Notes: a model not told the origin generated them from the sequence alone. Shown: positions 10,388 to 20,839, counted from the stretch's first letter. The stretch is 64,000 bases of DNA from Agapetus fuscipes (GCA_951799405.1 OX637345.1:5704001-5768000), one strand, 5' to 3'. Numbers and translations are program-made.

Positions 10388-10563
10388 CAGGTTATTTGGA
10401 ACCGGATAACGCTGGTTCGAATCCCGCGACGATAACTTCGACCCTGGTTCAACAGATGCCGTTGCATGCACACAAGCTTCTGCTTTCGCATGAAGACAAC
10501 TGGCCAGGCAAAATAGGTTGGTGGATTGCATTCCTTTCCACAAATCTATTAAAAAAAAAAAAA
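10388..10563 (+). mobile_element. SINE family D
   Basis: The B-box region is GCTGGTTCGAATCCCGCG. The body is GACCCTGGTTCAACAGATGC, GCATGCACACAAGCTTCTGC and GCAAAATAGGTTGGTGGATT, followed by an A-run (10551-10563). The A-box half is truncated. Confidence 0.75.
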
Positions 10564-10569
10564 ATCATA

Positions 10570-10645
10570 ACACTCTTGCCAACCTTTCTTGAAACAGGGG
10601 TGACATTGGCAAAGTGTACCATTTGTTACAGTATGAAATCAGCAT
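10570..10645 (-). repeat. Family A fragment
   Basis: This is only the central CACCCCTGTTTCA hairpin block and the ACTGTAACAAATGGT block, reversed. It sits immediately after the poly(A) of the family D SINE. Confidence 0.7.
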
Positions 10646-10720
10646 TTTAAAAGTCCTACGTCTTAGAAATTCCATTTATACAGTATATAACCGCACTTAA
10701 TTATCTCACTCTAAAGGTTC

Positions 10721-10795
10721 TACTCGCCACATGCGAAACCCTTCGGAGATAACACGGCAAGAAGTTACTCTTAGTGTGTAGCTTAGTTGTGACTG
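10721..10795 (+). mobile_element. SINE family C, 3' fragment
   Basis: Only the body end remains: GGTTCTACTCGCCACATGCG through GTGTGTAGCTTAGTTGTGAC. Confidence 0.7.
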
Positions 10796-10965
10796 TAGTA
10801 AAAATATAACATTAAAATGAAAACAAAGCAAACAAATTTTGCGTAACGAATAAAAAAAATCTCAATCAGAAATCTTTGGCTGCCGCCATCAACACGGCAT
10901 TTTATTTTCGTCAAATCCATTTAGATAACGCACAGCAGCGTTTAATATCATCCACGAGACGCGAG

Positions 10966-11032
10966 AAAGAAGAAGAAGAAGTGGAAGAAGGAGAAGAAGT
11001 GGAAGAAGGAGAAGAAGTGGAAGTGGATGTGG
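10966..11032 (+). repeat. GAA/GAAGTGG-rich microsatellite
   Basis: AGAAGAAGAAGTGG and GGAGAAGAAGTGGAAG are reiterated. It is a purine-only simple repeat. Confidence 0.85.
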
Positions 11033-11075
11033 CGTGAAGAGATCCACTCGGGGTGGCAAGAGTGGAGGCGAAAAA

Positions 11076-11450
11076 TAATTAGATGCTAAGCAAGCAGATG
11101 TACACCATAAAAACGAAGCATTAAAATTGCCGGCCCGGAAAACTCGAGAATTTCTGTGAACCTACCCCGATTTTGGTGACAGGTTAGAACGGCGCAGTGA
11201 CAAAACGACACATGACAAAACGACACATGACAAAACGACAGCCTACTCAGAACATCTGAGATGTAAACGCTCCGCGCTATTGCTGCGAAAACACTGAGAG
11301 ACAGATTAAGGATCTCAGAAATCAGAAGCATGTGCGACGCTGAAGACATCGTCAGATGGAGCAAAGAGGAGGTAGTTTTGGAGAGAGCATATCGACGGTT
11401 AAAAGAGAGTAGGGCATAAGCGAAAAAAACAAAAATTTTCAAGAGAGCAG
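11076..11450. repeat. Reversed fragment of the 12035-12250 repeat with ACACATGACAAAACG iterations
   Basis: ATATCGACGGTTAAAAG (11387-11405) is the inverted match of 12045-12070. GACAAAACGACACAT is iterated three times at 11197-11240 and in diverged form at 12210-12270. This looks like a rearranged, partly inverted LINE-derived duplication. Confidence 0.4.
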
Positions 11451-11674
11451 TTTAAAATTTGAGATTGCAGAAAAATTTCATTCCTTTTTTTATTTTTTAG
11501 CATATCGTTAAAATCAAAAGAGCTCTAAAATAAAAAAAATAAAGACATTTTTTGGAATTCCTATTAATGTGGTTTTACGAAGTTTTTATTTCACAAGCGC
11601 TTTTAGGACAAAAATGGGAAAAATCTTATCAGTTACACGAAACCATACTTCGAAAACGCAGTTTGCTTGGGTAT

Positions 11675-11932
11675 CTAAATCTAAATCTAAATCTAAGCTG
11701 CAAAGATATGTATCATTTGAGATTCATATTAAATGCATTCCCACAAGCAGACATGCATAATTTCGCGCTTACACATGCTGCATGTGGACCTACAATATAA
11801 AAACCCCAATCTCAAATGAACATAAGCCCTGCAACTCTTGCCGACCTTCCCTGAAGCAGGGGTGACATTGGCAAAGTGAACCATTTTTTACAGTATGAGT
11901 GGTCAGCCGCATACCAACCTATCAATCAAGGT
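11675..11932 (-). repeat. Family A, full length
   Basis: The left end is an (AATCTA)-type tail at 11670-11696 (TCTAAATCTAAATCTAAG). The minus strand then carries all family blocks up to CTTGATTGATAGGTTGG near 11930. Confidence 0.85.
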
Positions 11933-12034
11933 ATAAACAACGAAAATATCATCGTAGAGCTTTGGGAGTTAGCGCATTAGAAAGAGCAGAAAATTTTAAG
12001 TACGATAGTATTTATAACTCATTTTTGACCAAAA

Positions 12035-12215
12035 CGTCGCTTATTCTTCCTTTTAACCGTCGATATAGACCGCATGAGTGAAAGAAGGATAACACAAGTC
12101 GTGGTACAGAAGATACCGGACGGCCTGCGTCTACCAGGTCGCCCTCCCAAAAGATGAAAGAACAGCTGGTCCTCTGCATCATAGGAGGGAGTTCCGCAGA
12201 AGAAAAAACAAAACG
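12035..12215 (+). mobile_element. LINE tail fragment (type L2)
   Basis: One frame gives RMSERR...VVQKIPDG and LPGRPPKR, typical of LINE RT C-terminal regions. GAGGGAGTTCCGCAG follows. It is 5'-truncated and frameshifted. It matches 1215-1384. Confidence 0.55.
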
Positions 12216-13521
12216 ATACATGACAGAACGACACATAACGAAATAACACATGACAGAACGATACAATGACAAAACATCACAGCAAATTACATCACTAAGA
12301 CAAAACATCACAAGACAAGATATCGCATGAAAAAACATCATATCCCTAAAACAGAACATTCCATAAACGGCACATGAGAAAACATCACACCAAAAAAAAT
12401 CATCAACTCATCATCATCATCAAGGAAATCTGCCATCTATATCATATTGTAGAAGAATTAGTGTATGTTTTAGGTCTGTGATGTTTTTTCATTGTGATGT
12501 ACTTTCCTGTTATGTTTGGTCGTATTGATGTTTTGTCGTGTGTCGTTTTTTCACTGTGTCGTTCTAACATGAAACTCCCAATTTTACGTTGAAACTCAAC
12601 CAAATGATATTGAATATGAAAATTGAAACGTTACCTAGAGTAACTGTTTTAGTTTTCGTATATTATCGGTAAAATGCTTTAACCTTAAAGTTTTTTACTA
12701 GAGTAGGTACAGGCATTTCTGCCTCGAATTAAAAACGCTTGTGTTGAATCACAAACGAAGACGCGAGAAAAGCGTCGGATGATGGTTAAGGGTGGGAAAT
12801 AGAAAAAGGTGCCCGATTCAAGATTTTATTTTTAGCTGTTATGTATTGTTATGCAAATAGTATATGCAATATAAATATTTAGATAGGTATAGGAATAAGT
12901 TATAGCTGATAGCAATTCGGTGTAATATTTGTGGGTAGGATCAATGATTGTTGAGTACATAGAGAACTCACTAGATTGTCATAATAATTAGATTTTGCAG
13001 GGTTTGTGTATTCACACAGTGAAAATTCATTTTTTTTTAAATAAAATTAATTTTTCTTTAACGTAGTTTAATTTTCACAATAATATTTTATATCTCGAGC
13101 ACTTTCGACCATCAATATTCAGGTCATTATCAATCTCTCTTGAAGAAAAAATAATTTTATTTTGTCATAATAATGTGCTTCGAGAAGCTTCTGGCAAATT
13201 CACCTTTAGAAGTTTCTATCACTGAGGTATATTAGCCGCAAACAGCTTGCAGGAGGAGAGTTCTCTTGCGACCTAATACCTATGAAGACTAACAGCATAT
13301 GTGAACACAAACCATCTGTGAAATAAATAAATGTAAATTGCAAGATTAGATGTACACTGTACAGGCTTAAAAATAAATCTAACGGTAAAATAAATATCCT
13401 AAAATTAGACCAGTGTTTAATTTGGAGACGAGTAGAACCGTAAAATCATAACAGTATTTTATTTTATTCAGGAAAAACAACATACTGTTGCGAATGTATA
13501 ATTGTGTGACCGTGTGAGTTT
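12216..13521. other. No gene; old repeat traces
   Basis: ACATGACA-type words continue to about 12360. Bases 12990-13170 (TGCAGGGTTTGTGTATTCAC, CACAATAATATTTTATATCTC, GCACTTTCGACC) are the same family as the palindrome at 57550-57740. The remainder is AT-rich and unrecognised. Confidence 0.45.
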
Positions 13522-13752
13522 TTTTTTTTTTCTTAAAACAATAAATTTGTGAATAGGAATACAATTCACTAACCTATTTTGCCTGTTCAGTTATCTTCAT
13601 GCAAAAGCAGAAGCTTGTGTGCATGCAACGACATCTGAACCAGGGTCAATGTTATGGTCAAAGGGGCCAGCCGTGGCTCGAACCAACGTTATCTGAACCA
13701 AATACGCTAGCTGAACAAGCGTCTTGACCGCCGTGGCCATAGCACCGACATG
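13522..13752 (-). mobile_element. SINE family D, most complete copy
   Basis: The minus strand reads TCGGTGCTATGGCC GCGGTGGTCAAG (class II tRNA-like A box), then a long variable-arm-like stretch, then GTTGGTTCGAGCCACGG (B box). The family body and an A-rich end at 13520-13532 follow. This copy shows best that the head resembles Leu/Ser-type tRNA. Confidence 0.8.
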
Positions 13753-13764
13753 AGTTGGTGTGCG

Positions 13765-13985
13765 TTGTGTCTGTGAGAGTCATGAAAGTATCTAGATTCT
13801 AGATGTAGGGTACTTAAATAATTGTATTTGTATTTGTTCGAGATTGTGTGAGTGCTTACTCGAATATTCTAAGTAAAATGTTCTGGGGAAATCTCACATG
13901 TGCCAGTTCTCAACGCTTCGAGAATAACCCTTGTACATAATAAATTATTACAATTAAAAAAATAATTAATTACAATAAATACTCC
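13765..13985 (+). repeat. Unnamed repeat E, copy 1
   Basis: It shares GTGTCTGTGAGAGTC, TTAAATAATTGTATTTGT, GATTGTGTGAGTGCTTA and AATATTCTAAGTAAAATGTTC with 19490-19650 and 46607-46760. It could be a solo LTR or a LINE 3' UTR, as no termini are clear. Confidence 0.5.
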
Positions 13986-14015
13986 CCAAAGTAAGCATAG
14001 CTTGTGTTTCGGGGA

Positions 14016-14062
14016 ATACACACAAAAACAGCGCTCACCAAATAAATCAGCCTAATTTTTTT
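14016..14062 (+). mobile_element. SINE family B, tail-1 fragment
   Basis: Only ACACACAAAAACAGCGCTCA...AAATCAGCCTAA and its T-run remain. Confidence 0.7.
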
Positions 14063-14079
14063 TTTTTTTTTGGATTGGA

Positions 14080-14152
14080 AAATCATTTCACCCTGGAGAA
14101 ATTGAACCCCTAGTCTTTGGTTTTGAACGTAAGCGTTCTACTAACTGACGCC
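14080..14152 (-). mobile_element. SINE family C head fragment
   Basis: This is the complement of the head: AGTTAGTAGAACGCTTACG and a decayed B box. It abuts the T-run of the family B fragment. Confidence 0.55.
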
Positions 14153-14594
14153 TTTGTTGAGCTAAAATAAAAATAAAAAGTGTCAAACTTATGGCTAGAA
14201 TAAAGCCGTTAAAGACATTATTACAAATAAAGCATTAAACTAAGGCCCCCTGCGGGTATCATAACAGATACTTTATAGAGATAATAACTCAGAGCATCTT
14301 TGCGTATCTAAATGAAGAAAATGATATTTTTCTTTCTCTCTGGTTAAAATCTGCCGCCCGTAGAACTAAAACTTTATGAGGGAGTGAGCCTCGCAGAATT
14401 ACAGAAAAAGTGTCATACAATAAAATCCAGTTTTTGTTAAAAAAAAATTGGTAAAATAATTGGTATGTTAACCAAAGCTTACGGTTAAAATTAGATTTTC
14501 TTAAAACTGAGATTGTCTTGTTATTAGTTTTAAGTTTAGTATATAAGGAACTGAGGATGGAGAATGATCTCTGAAAACGTTTTTACCAATATCT
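14153..14594. other. No gene; unnamed repeat end
   Basis: Bases 14515-14590 match 2235-2300, including CTGAGGATGGAG. The rest is AT-rich and unrecognised. Confidence 0.5.
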
Positions 14595-14720
14595 AAGTCA
14601 AGAAATGTACCGCACATACTGTAAAAAAATATTTTTCTTCGGCAATGTCCCCTCTGTTTCAGGGAAGGTCAGAAAGAGTTGCAGAGTTAATGTTTATTTG
14701 AGATTCGGATTTTTATCATG
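14595..14720 (+). repeat. Family A, 3'-truncated copy
   Basis: It has the 5' blocks up to TTATTTGAGATTCGG and stops there. Another copy in the same orientation starts about 55 bp downstream. Confidence 0.7.
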
Positions 14721-14777
14721 TTAGAAATGGCATTGACCAAGTGAACCATTTTTTCATCACTATTATTTGTATGGTTA

Positions 14778-15012
14778 TAAGTTGGTATGAGGCTGACCAC
14801 CCATACTTGAAAAAAATGGTTCACTTTGCCAATGTCACCCCTGTTTCAGGGAAGGTCGGCAAGAGTTGCAAGGCTTATGTTCATTTGAGATTGGGTTTTT
14901 ATATTGTAGGTCCATATGCGGCATGCTTAAGCACGAATTTATACGTGTCTGCTTGTGATAATACATTTAATAGAAATTCTACATGTAATATATCTTTGCC
15001 ACTTAGTTAGAT
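14778..15012 (+). repeat. Family A, full length
   Basis: It runs from TATAAGTTGGTATGAGGC to CACTTAGTTAGATTAAAGAT. All family blocks are present. Confidence 0.85.
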
Positions 15013-15741
15013 TAAAGATTAAAATAAACTATTCAATCCTCGTCCTCATGATTGGGCTCTTCCAACACATTCATGCGAGAGAATTTTTCCTAAACAAGGG
15101 AAGAAATTGAGTTGTGACAAGCTCGTTTCTGTCCCGGTTTAGCCCCAGGCCTTTTCAGTTTCTAGTTTCTTTGGGAACAAATTTTTTACCGCTCGGATTC
15201 CGACGAGTTAGCGCCTTAAAATATCCCGCCCTGGCGACGCTTCCGAGCGGTTTCGCGCGGAAAACTCTTTGCAATATTCCCGCGGAAAATACCTGACGCT
15301 AAATATATACCCTGGCAACACCAGAGAGCTGCAAATTGAGTAACAAAAAAAAACTTTATAATATACAACGTAGTGTGTGTTTTCTTTCTGTTTGTAGACT
15401 TGCATGCAAGGAAAACAAAAATAGATAAGTTTTTTTTAAATCGGCCGTAGCTTAGAATATGTTAACGCTTCAGATTCATATTTAAAAGGCAGTGGGTTCG
15501 ATTTCCGGTAGACAAGAAAACACATTGAATAAGAGCTTTAAGCTTACGATCGGCTGATGATGCTTCATATGAGAAGTTTCATCATCTTCATCGTTTTCAT
15601 CATTGCACTTTTACGCAGAAGAAGTCCACCGTAGATATGGGTGAAACGTCAGGAAGCTTCAGCTCCCATAAACCCCGGCAACAGATCCCGGGAAACATCT
15701 CTCCAGCAAAATACTGTTGCGGGAACTATTTATTTGTATAT
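15013..15741. other. No gene; GC-richer patch at 15180-15310
   Basis: The patch contains ACCGCTCGGA (15189) and its complement TCCGAGCGGT (15242), so it can form a stem with a loop of about 45 bases. Bases 15445-15515 look like a decayed tRNA-like head (GGCCGTAGCTTAG ... GTGGGTTCGATTTCC), probably an old SINE. Bases 15610-15715 belong to the minor family seen at 3255 and 59085. Confidence 0.4.
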
Positions 15742-15955
15742 ATAGCGTCGGTGCTATGGCCGCGGGGATCAAGTCGGGTTATTTGGAACCGGATAACGCG
15801 ATGGATCGAATCTCGCGACGATAACTTCGACTCTGGTTCAACAGATGCTGTTGCATGCACACAAGCTTCTGCTTTCGCATGAAGACAACTGGTCAGGCAA
15901 AAAAGGTTGGTGGATTGCATTCCTTTCCACAAATCTATTTAAAAAAATAAATAAA
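15742..15955 (+). mobile_element. SINE family D
   Basis: GCGTCGGTGCTATGGCCGCG (A-box region), GATGGATCGAATCTCGCG (B-box region), the full body, then an AAATAAATAAACAAAA tail. Confidence 0.8.
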
Positions 15956-16099
15956 CAAAATGAGATTTATTTATTTTACAACGTTTATTTTCTCGCTTTC
16001 AGTTCCGACAGAATTGTTACACTTAAACAGTAACACGGTTGATTTATATCTGATCATCCAAAGAATCATGGTACTTATTTGTACAGATTAGTATAATTA

Positions 16100-16245
16100 T
16101 TCAGATGCCTAGAGAAATGTAGAAGAAAGGTAATGTTTAGGAGCAAATTGAAAGAGGCATGGAAGTATAGGAAGAAATGGAGGCAACTTTACAGAGACTC
16201 TGACCACCCTTGTTGGAATGGTAACAGAATTATAATTACAGTTAT
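16100..16245 (+). mobile_element. LINE tail fragment (type L1)
   Basis: GAAAGAGGCATGGAAGTATAG, GAAGAAATGGAGGCAAC and CTCTGACCACC match the other L1 tails. It ends in ATTATAATTACAGTTATAGA. Only the last 150 bp or so survive. Confidence 0.6.
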
Positions 16246-16497
16246 AGATTATATTCCGAAAAAATATTCTTATGGAAAAGTTTTTCTTTGTATATAATAA
16301 ATAAGTAAAACGACCAAAGTTTCTTTTGTAAATATTAATAAATAGCAATTCTACCATAAAACTGTCCACTATATTTTTGTCGTTTGTCAGTTCTTATAGA
16401 TCTTTTAAAAATCAGAGCAGGGGGAAAGTGTGCTGGCGAAGCCGGACATAAAACTAGAATTCCGTAATCGTGCGTAGCACAAGTAGGTAGGCTAGCG

Positions 16498-16730
16498 ACC
16501 GGTCCGTAGTCCAGTGGTAACACTTCGGACTCGTAAATAGAAGGTTGTGAGTTCAGATCCCGGTGAAGCACAAAAAATATACCATTTATATTTTCAAATT
16601 TGCCTCACAGCAACTGGATCTTGCTTGAGAATTGGCGCTTTCTACAGCAACGACCAAGCTTGCAGAGGGCTCTTGAGGTGTGATACACACAAAAACAGCG
16701 CTCACCAAATAAACCATCCTATTTTTTTAA
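16498..16730 (+). mobile_element. SINE family B, tail 1, internally deleted
   Basis: The head is GACCGGTCCGTAGTCCAGTG, with a B box GAGTTCAGATCCCGG. About 50-60 bp of the body (the GGGTTGAAAAATTCAT...GGTCC block) is missing. The tail is ACACACAAAAACAGCGCTCA. Confidence 0.85.
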
Positions 16731-16743
16731 ATAATATAAATTA

Positions 16744-17030
16744 TTAGCTCAGTGGTAACACTGCGGACTCTGAATGGGAAGGTTGTGGGTTCGAATCCCG
16801 GCGGAGCACAAAAAATATACCATTTATATTTTCAAATTTGCTCTTCGCTGGGTTGAAAAATTCATCAGCCTTTACCAATGACCGGTCATCAAAGGTCCAT
16901 CCAGCCTTACAGCAACTGGGTCTTGCTTGAGTATTGGCGCTTTCTACAGCGACGACCAAGCTCGCAGAAGGCTCTTGAGGTGTGATACACACAAAAACAG
17001 CGCTCACCAAATAAACCATCCTATTTTTTT
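16744..17030 (+). mobile_element. SINE family B, tail 1, complete body
   Basis: TTAGCTCAGTGGTAACACTG, loop CTCTGAA, GGTTCGAATCCCGGC, then the full body and tail 1 ending CCATCCTATTTTTTTT. It is a tandem neighbour of the preceding copy in the same orientation. Confidence 0.85.
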
Positions 17031-17589
17031 TGTAATAATATAAATTAATAATTCTGTAAAAAGATTTTCTCCGCTATGAATTTATAGCACACATGTTAAT
17101 GACGCAAAAAAAACACACACATATTCTTGCACATACATAAACAAGACTATGGCAAGTATTGAATTGTACAATATTCAGGAAATTCATTCTTATGAAAAAG
17201 CTACGAATCGATAAGAACGTTTGTGTCGATATAACAACTATGGAAAACGGCCAAAATTACAATAAATTACATGACTTTGTATGTAGATGCTTGTTTACTG
17301 CCGCCATATCTAGTTCACACAATATCCCAAGTATGAAACTAACCGTCAAAAATCAACCAAAGCGTTCTACTAAAGATAAACACGTACCTCTAGAAATCGT
17401 TTCAGTTTTTGAACACTCTATTTTAGTTCTACAAGGTTTCCGCTGAAACATTTTATAAAAATAAATTATTGTATTTTTAAATATTATGTTTATCCCATCC
17501 CTCACCCCACCATAGCTCCGCCCCTTAACACTTTCTCATGAACTGACTACTATAAATTTTAGTGTTGTCACTTGTTCTCTTGATAATGT
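17031..17589. other. No recognisable gene
   Basis: A + strand frame at 17159-17446 has no recognisable motif and no splice context I trust. Treated as non-coding. Confidence 0.5.
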
Positions 17590-17836
17590 CGCACGTTTAA
17601 TAATAAAGAGAAATAACTCGAAAATTGGGAAAATCGAGATTTTGTAATAAAACGCAAGAACAATGCGAGAAGAATGCGTAGAATGCGACAGCCGTTCAAT
17701 TTGGACGAATATGACCGAGATAAAACATCGGCCGCCTTTTTCATCCCATACAAGTTGTACTGGGTGTCTGAACTTCAAACGCGTTTTCCCAACATTCATG
17801 TTTTTTGAGTTATTGCTCTTTATTATTAAACGTGCG
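17590..17836. repeat. Foldback element
   Basis: Arms 17590-17619 and 17807-17836 are inverted copies (30 bp, one mismatch; CGCACGTTTAATAATAAAG against its complement). An inner pair TTGGGAAAA/TTTTCCCAA extends the stem. The loop is about 190 bp and non-coding. Confidence 0.75.
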
Positions 17837-18011
17837 ATGTGTGTTATCACTCCAAAAGCGCTCCAGATAATATATCAACTCGTGAAAAAAACTTTTGTTT
17901 TTAAAATGTGTTATTATTGTTTTATAAAAAAAATTCAACTCTGTTTTATTCCACTTTTATTGATATTTTTTGAGTCGTTACTAACATCTTCGGAGAACCT
18001 TCATCTTTGGG

Positions 18012-18071
18012 TGACATTGTTTGTAACATTAATACAATATTATATTGTAACATATGTTACAAACAATGTCA
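18012..18071. repeat. Perfect small hairpin
   Basis: TGACATTGTTTGTAACAT and its exact complement ATGTTACAAACAATGTCA enclose about 24 bases. A GACGGAG...CTCCGAAAG motif follows about 28 bp downstream. Confidence 0.75.
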
Positions 18072-18259
18072 TTATTTGTTATATTTGTTGCCCGAAGACG
18101 GAGGCTCTCCGAAAGTAACGATAAAAAAAAAAAAAAGTGGAAGAAAACGATGTTATAATTATAATTTTTCTATTGATAAAAAAAATAAGAACACATTTCA
18201 AAACTGGTTTTCCACAGCATTTCTCAAACATCTTATTATTCTAATCTAATTTAATCTAA

Positions 18260-18520
18260 ATGCTTGATTTTCTGGTTCCGGGTTTTGACCGTGGTCCATG
18301 TTTTTGCTTGTCTTCTTCTTTTTTCTTTTTATTCTTTCTTGAAGACTTTCAGCTTACGTTTCGTCTCCTCTGTGGGCGATTTCTTCGGAGTTCTGCTCGC
18401 TACTGAGGTCTGAACGATGGGCGATGTCTTTTATACGTAGATTCTAAAAAAAAAAAAAAAAGAAGAAGACAAGCAAAAACATGGACCACGGTCAAAACCC
18501 GGAACCAGAAAATCAAGCAT
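18260..18520. repeat. Long perfect inverted repeat
   Basis: Bases 18260-18320 and 18460-18520 are a perfect 61-bp inverted pair by eye (ATGCTTGATTTTCTGGTTCC at the left end, its complement at the right). The loop of about 140 bases contains T-rich and A-rich runs. No frame spans it. A recent foldback element or an inverted duplication are both possible. Confidence 0.85.
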
Positions 18521-18555
18521 CTAGATCCGGCCGTGAAAGCCTAAAAACATTTAAC

Positions 18556-18800
18556 CTAATCTAAGTTGCAAAGATACGAGTATGTTACATTGGAGATTAA
18601 CATTACACGCATTCCCACAACTAGACACGTACAAGTTCGCGCTTGCACATGCCTCATGTGAACCTACAACATAAAAACCAAATCTCAAACATGCTGTAAA
18701 AATGGTTCACTTTGCCAATGTCACCCCTGTTACAGGGAAGGACGGCAAGAGTTGCAGGGTGTATGCCCATTTGAGATTCGGTTTTTATGTTATTATTGAT
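18556..18800. repeat. Two family A pieces, head to head
   Basis: Bases 18556-18690 are the reversed 3' half (AATCTAAGTTGCAAAGATAC to AAAACCAAATCTCAAAC). At 18690 it switches to a forward 5' half (ATGCTGTAAAAATGG to GATTCGGTTTTTATG). The join lacks the usual 5' end, so each copy was truncated at the junction. Confidence 0.75.
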
Positions 18801-19229
18801 TTAAATTAATGAGAAATTAATCTTCATAACTTCAATGCAGGACACAAGCCCTTCAACTTTTATATTTTACTTTCTACACTTTTTTTTGGAAAACGCTTTG
18901 TTTGAGTTAATACTTGGTTAGTGTATTGTTATTCCAAGTAAATCACTACAACATAATAAATTTCGGCTTATTCTCAGCCGTTTTCCCATCCCAGCCGTTC
19001 TAATCTGCTTACTTCCCTATTAGCTAGGCGGCCTAGTTCCGCAGCCTCATATTTCGCTTTTTATTTCCTATTCCATCTGGTATTTCGCCTCTTTAGTGAG
19101 GATTGTAAATGTTTATTTTGGTAAAACCGGTATTCCAATAAATGAATCGTCCAATAGAAGAGACATCAATTCATGATTTGTTTTCGAAAATTAAATAAAT
19201 GTATGAAAAAACAAATTGTGATATTCACA
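18801..19229. other. No recognisable gene
   Basis: AT-rich, no domain-bearing frame and no family match noted. Confidence 0.55.
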
Positions 19230-19435
19230 CGTATTCCTTGACTTATAGGTAGGTACGTTGGTATGAGGCTGACCTCTGTATAGCTGCTGTACTTTGTAAA
19301 ACTTCTGTAATACAGTAAAAAAACGGTAAATTTGAAAATGTCACCCCTGTTTCAGGGAAGGTCGGCAAGAGTTGCAGGGCTTATGTTCATTTGAGCTTTT
19401 TTTTATTGTAAGTTCACATGCAGCCTTTTTTTATC
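19230..19435 (+). repeat. Family A, 3'-truncated
   Basis: CCTTGACTTATAGG...GAGGCTGAC, the hairpin block and CAGGGCTTATGTTCATTTGAG, ending after GTAAGTTCACATGCAG. Confidence 0.75.
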
Positions 19436-19484
19436 TATTCCTTCGTGAAACGTATCGGGTACTGCTGGAATATAGTATATATTG

Positions 19485-19690
19485 TTAAGAATGTTTAATT
19501 GTGTGTCTGTGTGAGTCGGTGAAATCTCTAGATGTACTTAGGTGCTTAAATAATTGTACGTTTATTTGTTCGATATTGTGTGAGTATTTAATTGAATATT
19601 CTAAATATAATATTCTGGCAAGGTCTTGCATGTGACGGAACAACTTTTATGTTCGCCTATTAATAGAGACCGAGGTGCTCTGCAGGGAGA
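19485..19690 (+). repeat. Unnamed repeat E, copy 2
   Basis: Shared words with 13765-13985 include GTGTGTCTGTGTGAGTC, TTAAATAATTGTACG, GATATTGTGTGAGTA and ATATTCTAAATATAATATTC. This copy continues past the E match into unassigned DNA. Confidence 0.5.
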
Positions 19691-19979
19691 CTTGTATCAA
19701 AGCTGTCGAGCAATACAGTTAAAAAACCACCCTGTTTACTAACCGTATCTTAAAATAAATTTTGCAAAGTAAACAACCGCAATTATAGTAAAATCATAAC
19801 AATATTTGAACAGTTAGGTTTAAGTTAGAATTACGGTCGTTTGACATTTGGACAATTATATTAATTTTAAAACTAAACAAATTTGAAAACTTAATTCTCT
19901 AAACGGTTCGTGAAATATCCGAGTTAAATTAAGTTTTGAAATTTGTTTTGTCTTGTCTTGTCTTGTATCCTGCCGCCAT

Positions 19980-20205
19980 TCCTCTAGGGGTGGCCGGTAC
20001 CTCCACACAAGTGCCTCCACTTGACTCTGTCCTTGCATACTTCTTTCATCTCATCTAACTTCATCACTCTTTTCATGCATGCTCTTCTCTTGTTTCCACT
20101 GTGTAAATTCCATTCATTCGCAATCTCATTTATCTGATCAATCCATTGTTTCCTAGGTCTTCCCCTTCCACGCTTACCTATTACATTCCCTTTATACATT
20201 CTTAC
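19980..20205 (-). mobile_element. LINE tail fragment (type L1), best-preserved frame
   Basis: The minus strand encodes MYKGNVIGKRGRGRPRKQW.DQI.EIANEW, then KRRACMKRVM, EMKEVCKDR and KWRHL over about 70 residues. This is the basic, GRGRPRK-containing C-terminal end of a LINE polyprotein. Catalytic parts are absent. Confidence 0.7.
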
Positions 20206-20609
20206 TTAGTTTTAAAATTAATATAATTGTCAAAATTTGAACATATTGAAACAGCATTTTTTCAATCCCAAACACTGGTATTCACACACATTCTGGATTC
20301 TTCCAATCCCTGCTGCTGTGGAGACGCTTCTCCTTCTGTAATGTCATCACATTGTTGACCCAGTTATCTCAATCGCTTTACTTCAATAAATAAATTAGAG
20401 CCCCCCCCCCCCCTGCCTGGCCTATCTGACGGCGCCGAGGGGCTATTTATCAATAATGGGAATAAACTTGATTTATAACGGAGGGTTAATTTTTCCCTCT
20501 TTCCACTTTTCCGGTCTCGCTCCTTTACGAAGCGCATTCACACCAATATTATCTAATTAATTTGTTAGACAACAAATTACGTCATTTTGTGATCAAGCTT
20601 GCAATGGGT
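20206..20609. other. No gene; poly(C) run
   Basis: A run of about 14 C residues lies at 20402-20416 before GCCTGGCC. Otherwise AT-rich and unrecognised. Confidence 0.6.
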
Positions 20610-20663
20610 TATTGGGGTGTGATTCACACAAAAACAGCGCTCACTAAATCAATCATCCTATTC
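20610..20663 (+). mobile_element. SINE family B, tail-1 fragment
   Basis: GGGGTGTGATTCACAC and CACAAAAACAGCGCTCACTA. Confidence 0.65.
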
Positions 20664-20839
20664 TTCATTAGTAATCGTCAATACTGCGGCACAAAAGAGG
20701 AATCTTGTGCTTTTCACAAACCACTGTCTCAGGTTCTTCAACCAAGATTATTTTCTTCGACCTGGAGCTCGCCTTATTTGAATGGTAATATGCATTTATA
20801 AATACTGCTCATTGTTCATTGTGTGGCCAAAATAAACCA

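Noticed and set aside
16744..16810. A tRNA-Gln gene
   Set aside because: The A and B boxes and the CTCTGAA loop are present, but the acceptor ends do not pair and the SINE body follows. It is a SINE head.
17663..18118. A 151-residue frame with hydrophobic stretches
   Set aside because: It runs through a foldback arm and a perfect hairpin; the apparent membrane segments come from AT-rich inverted repeats.
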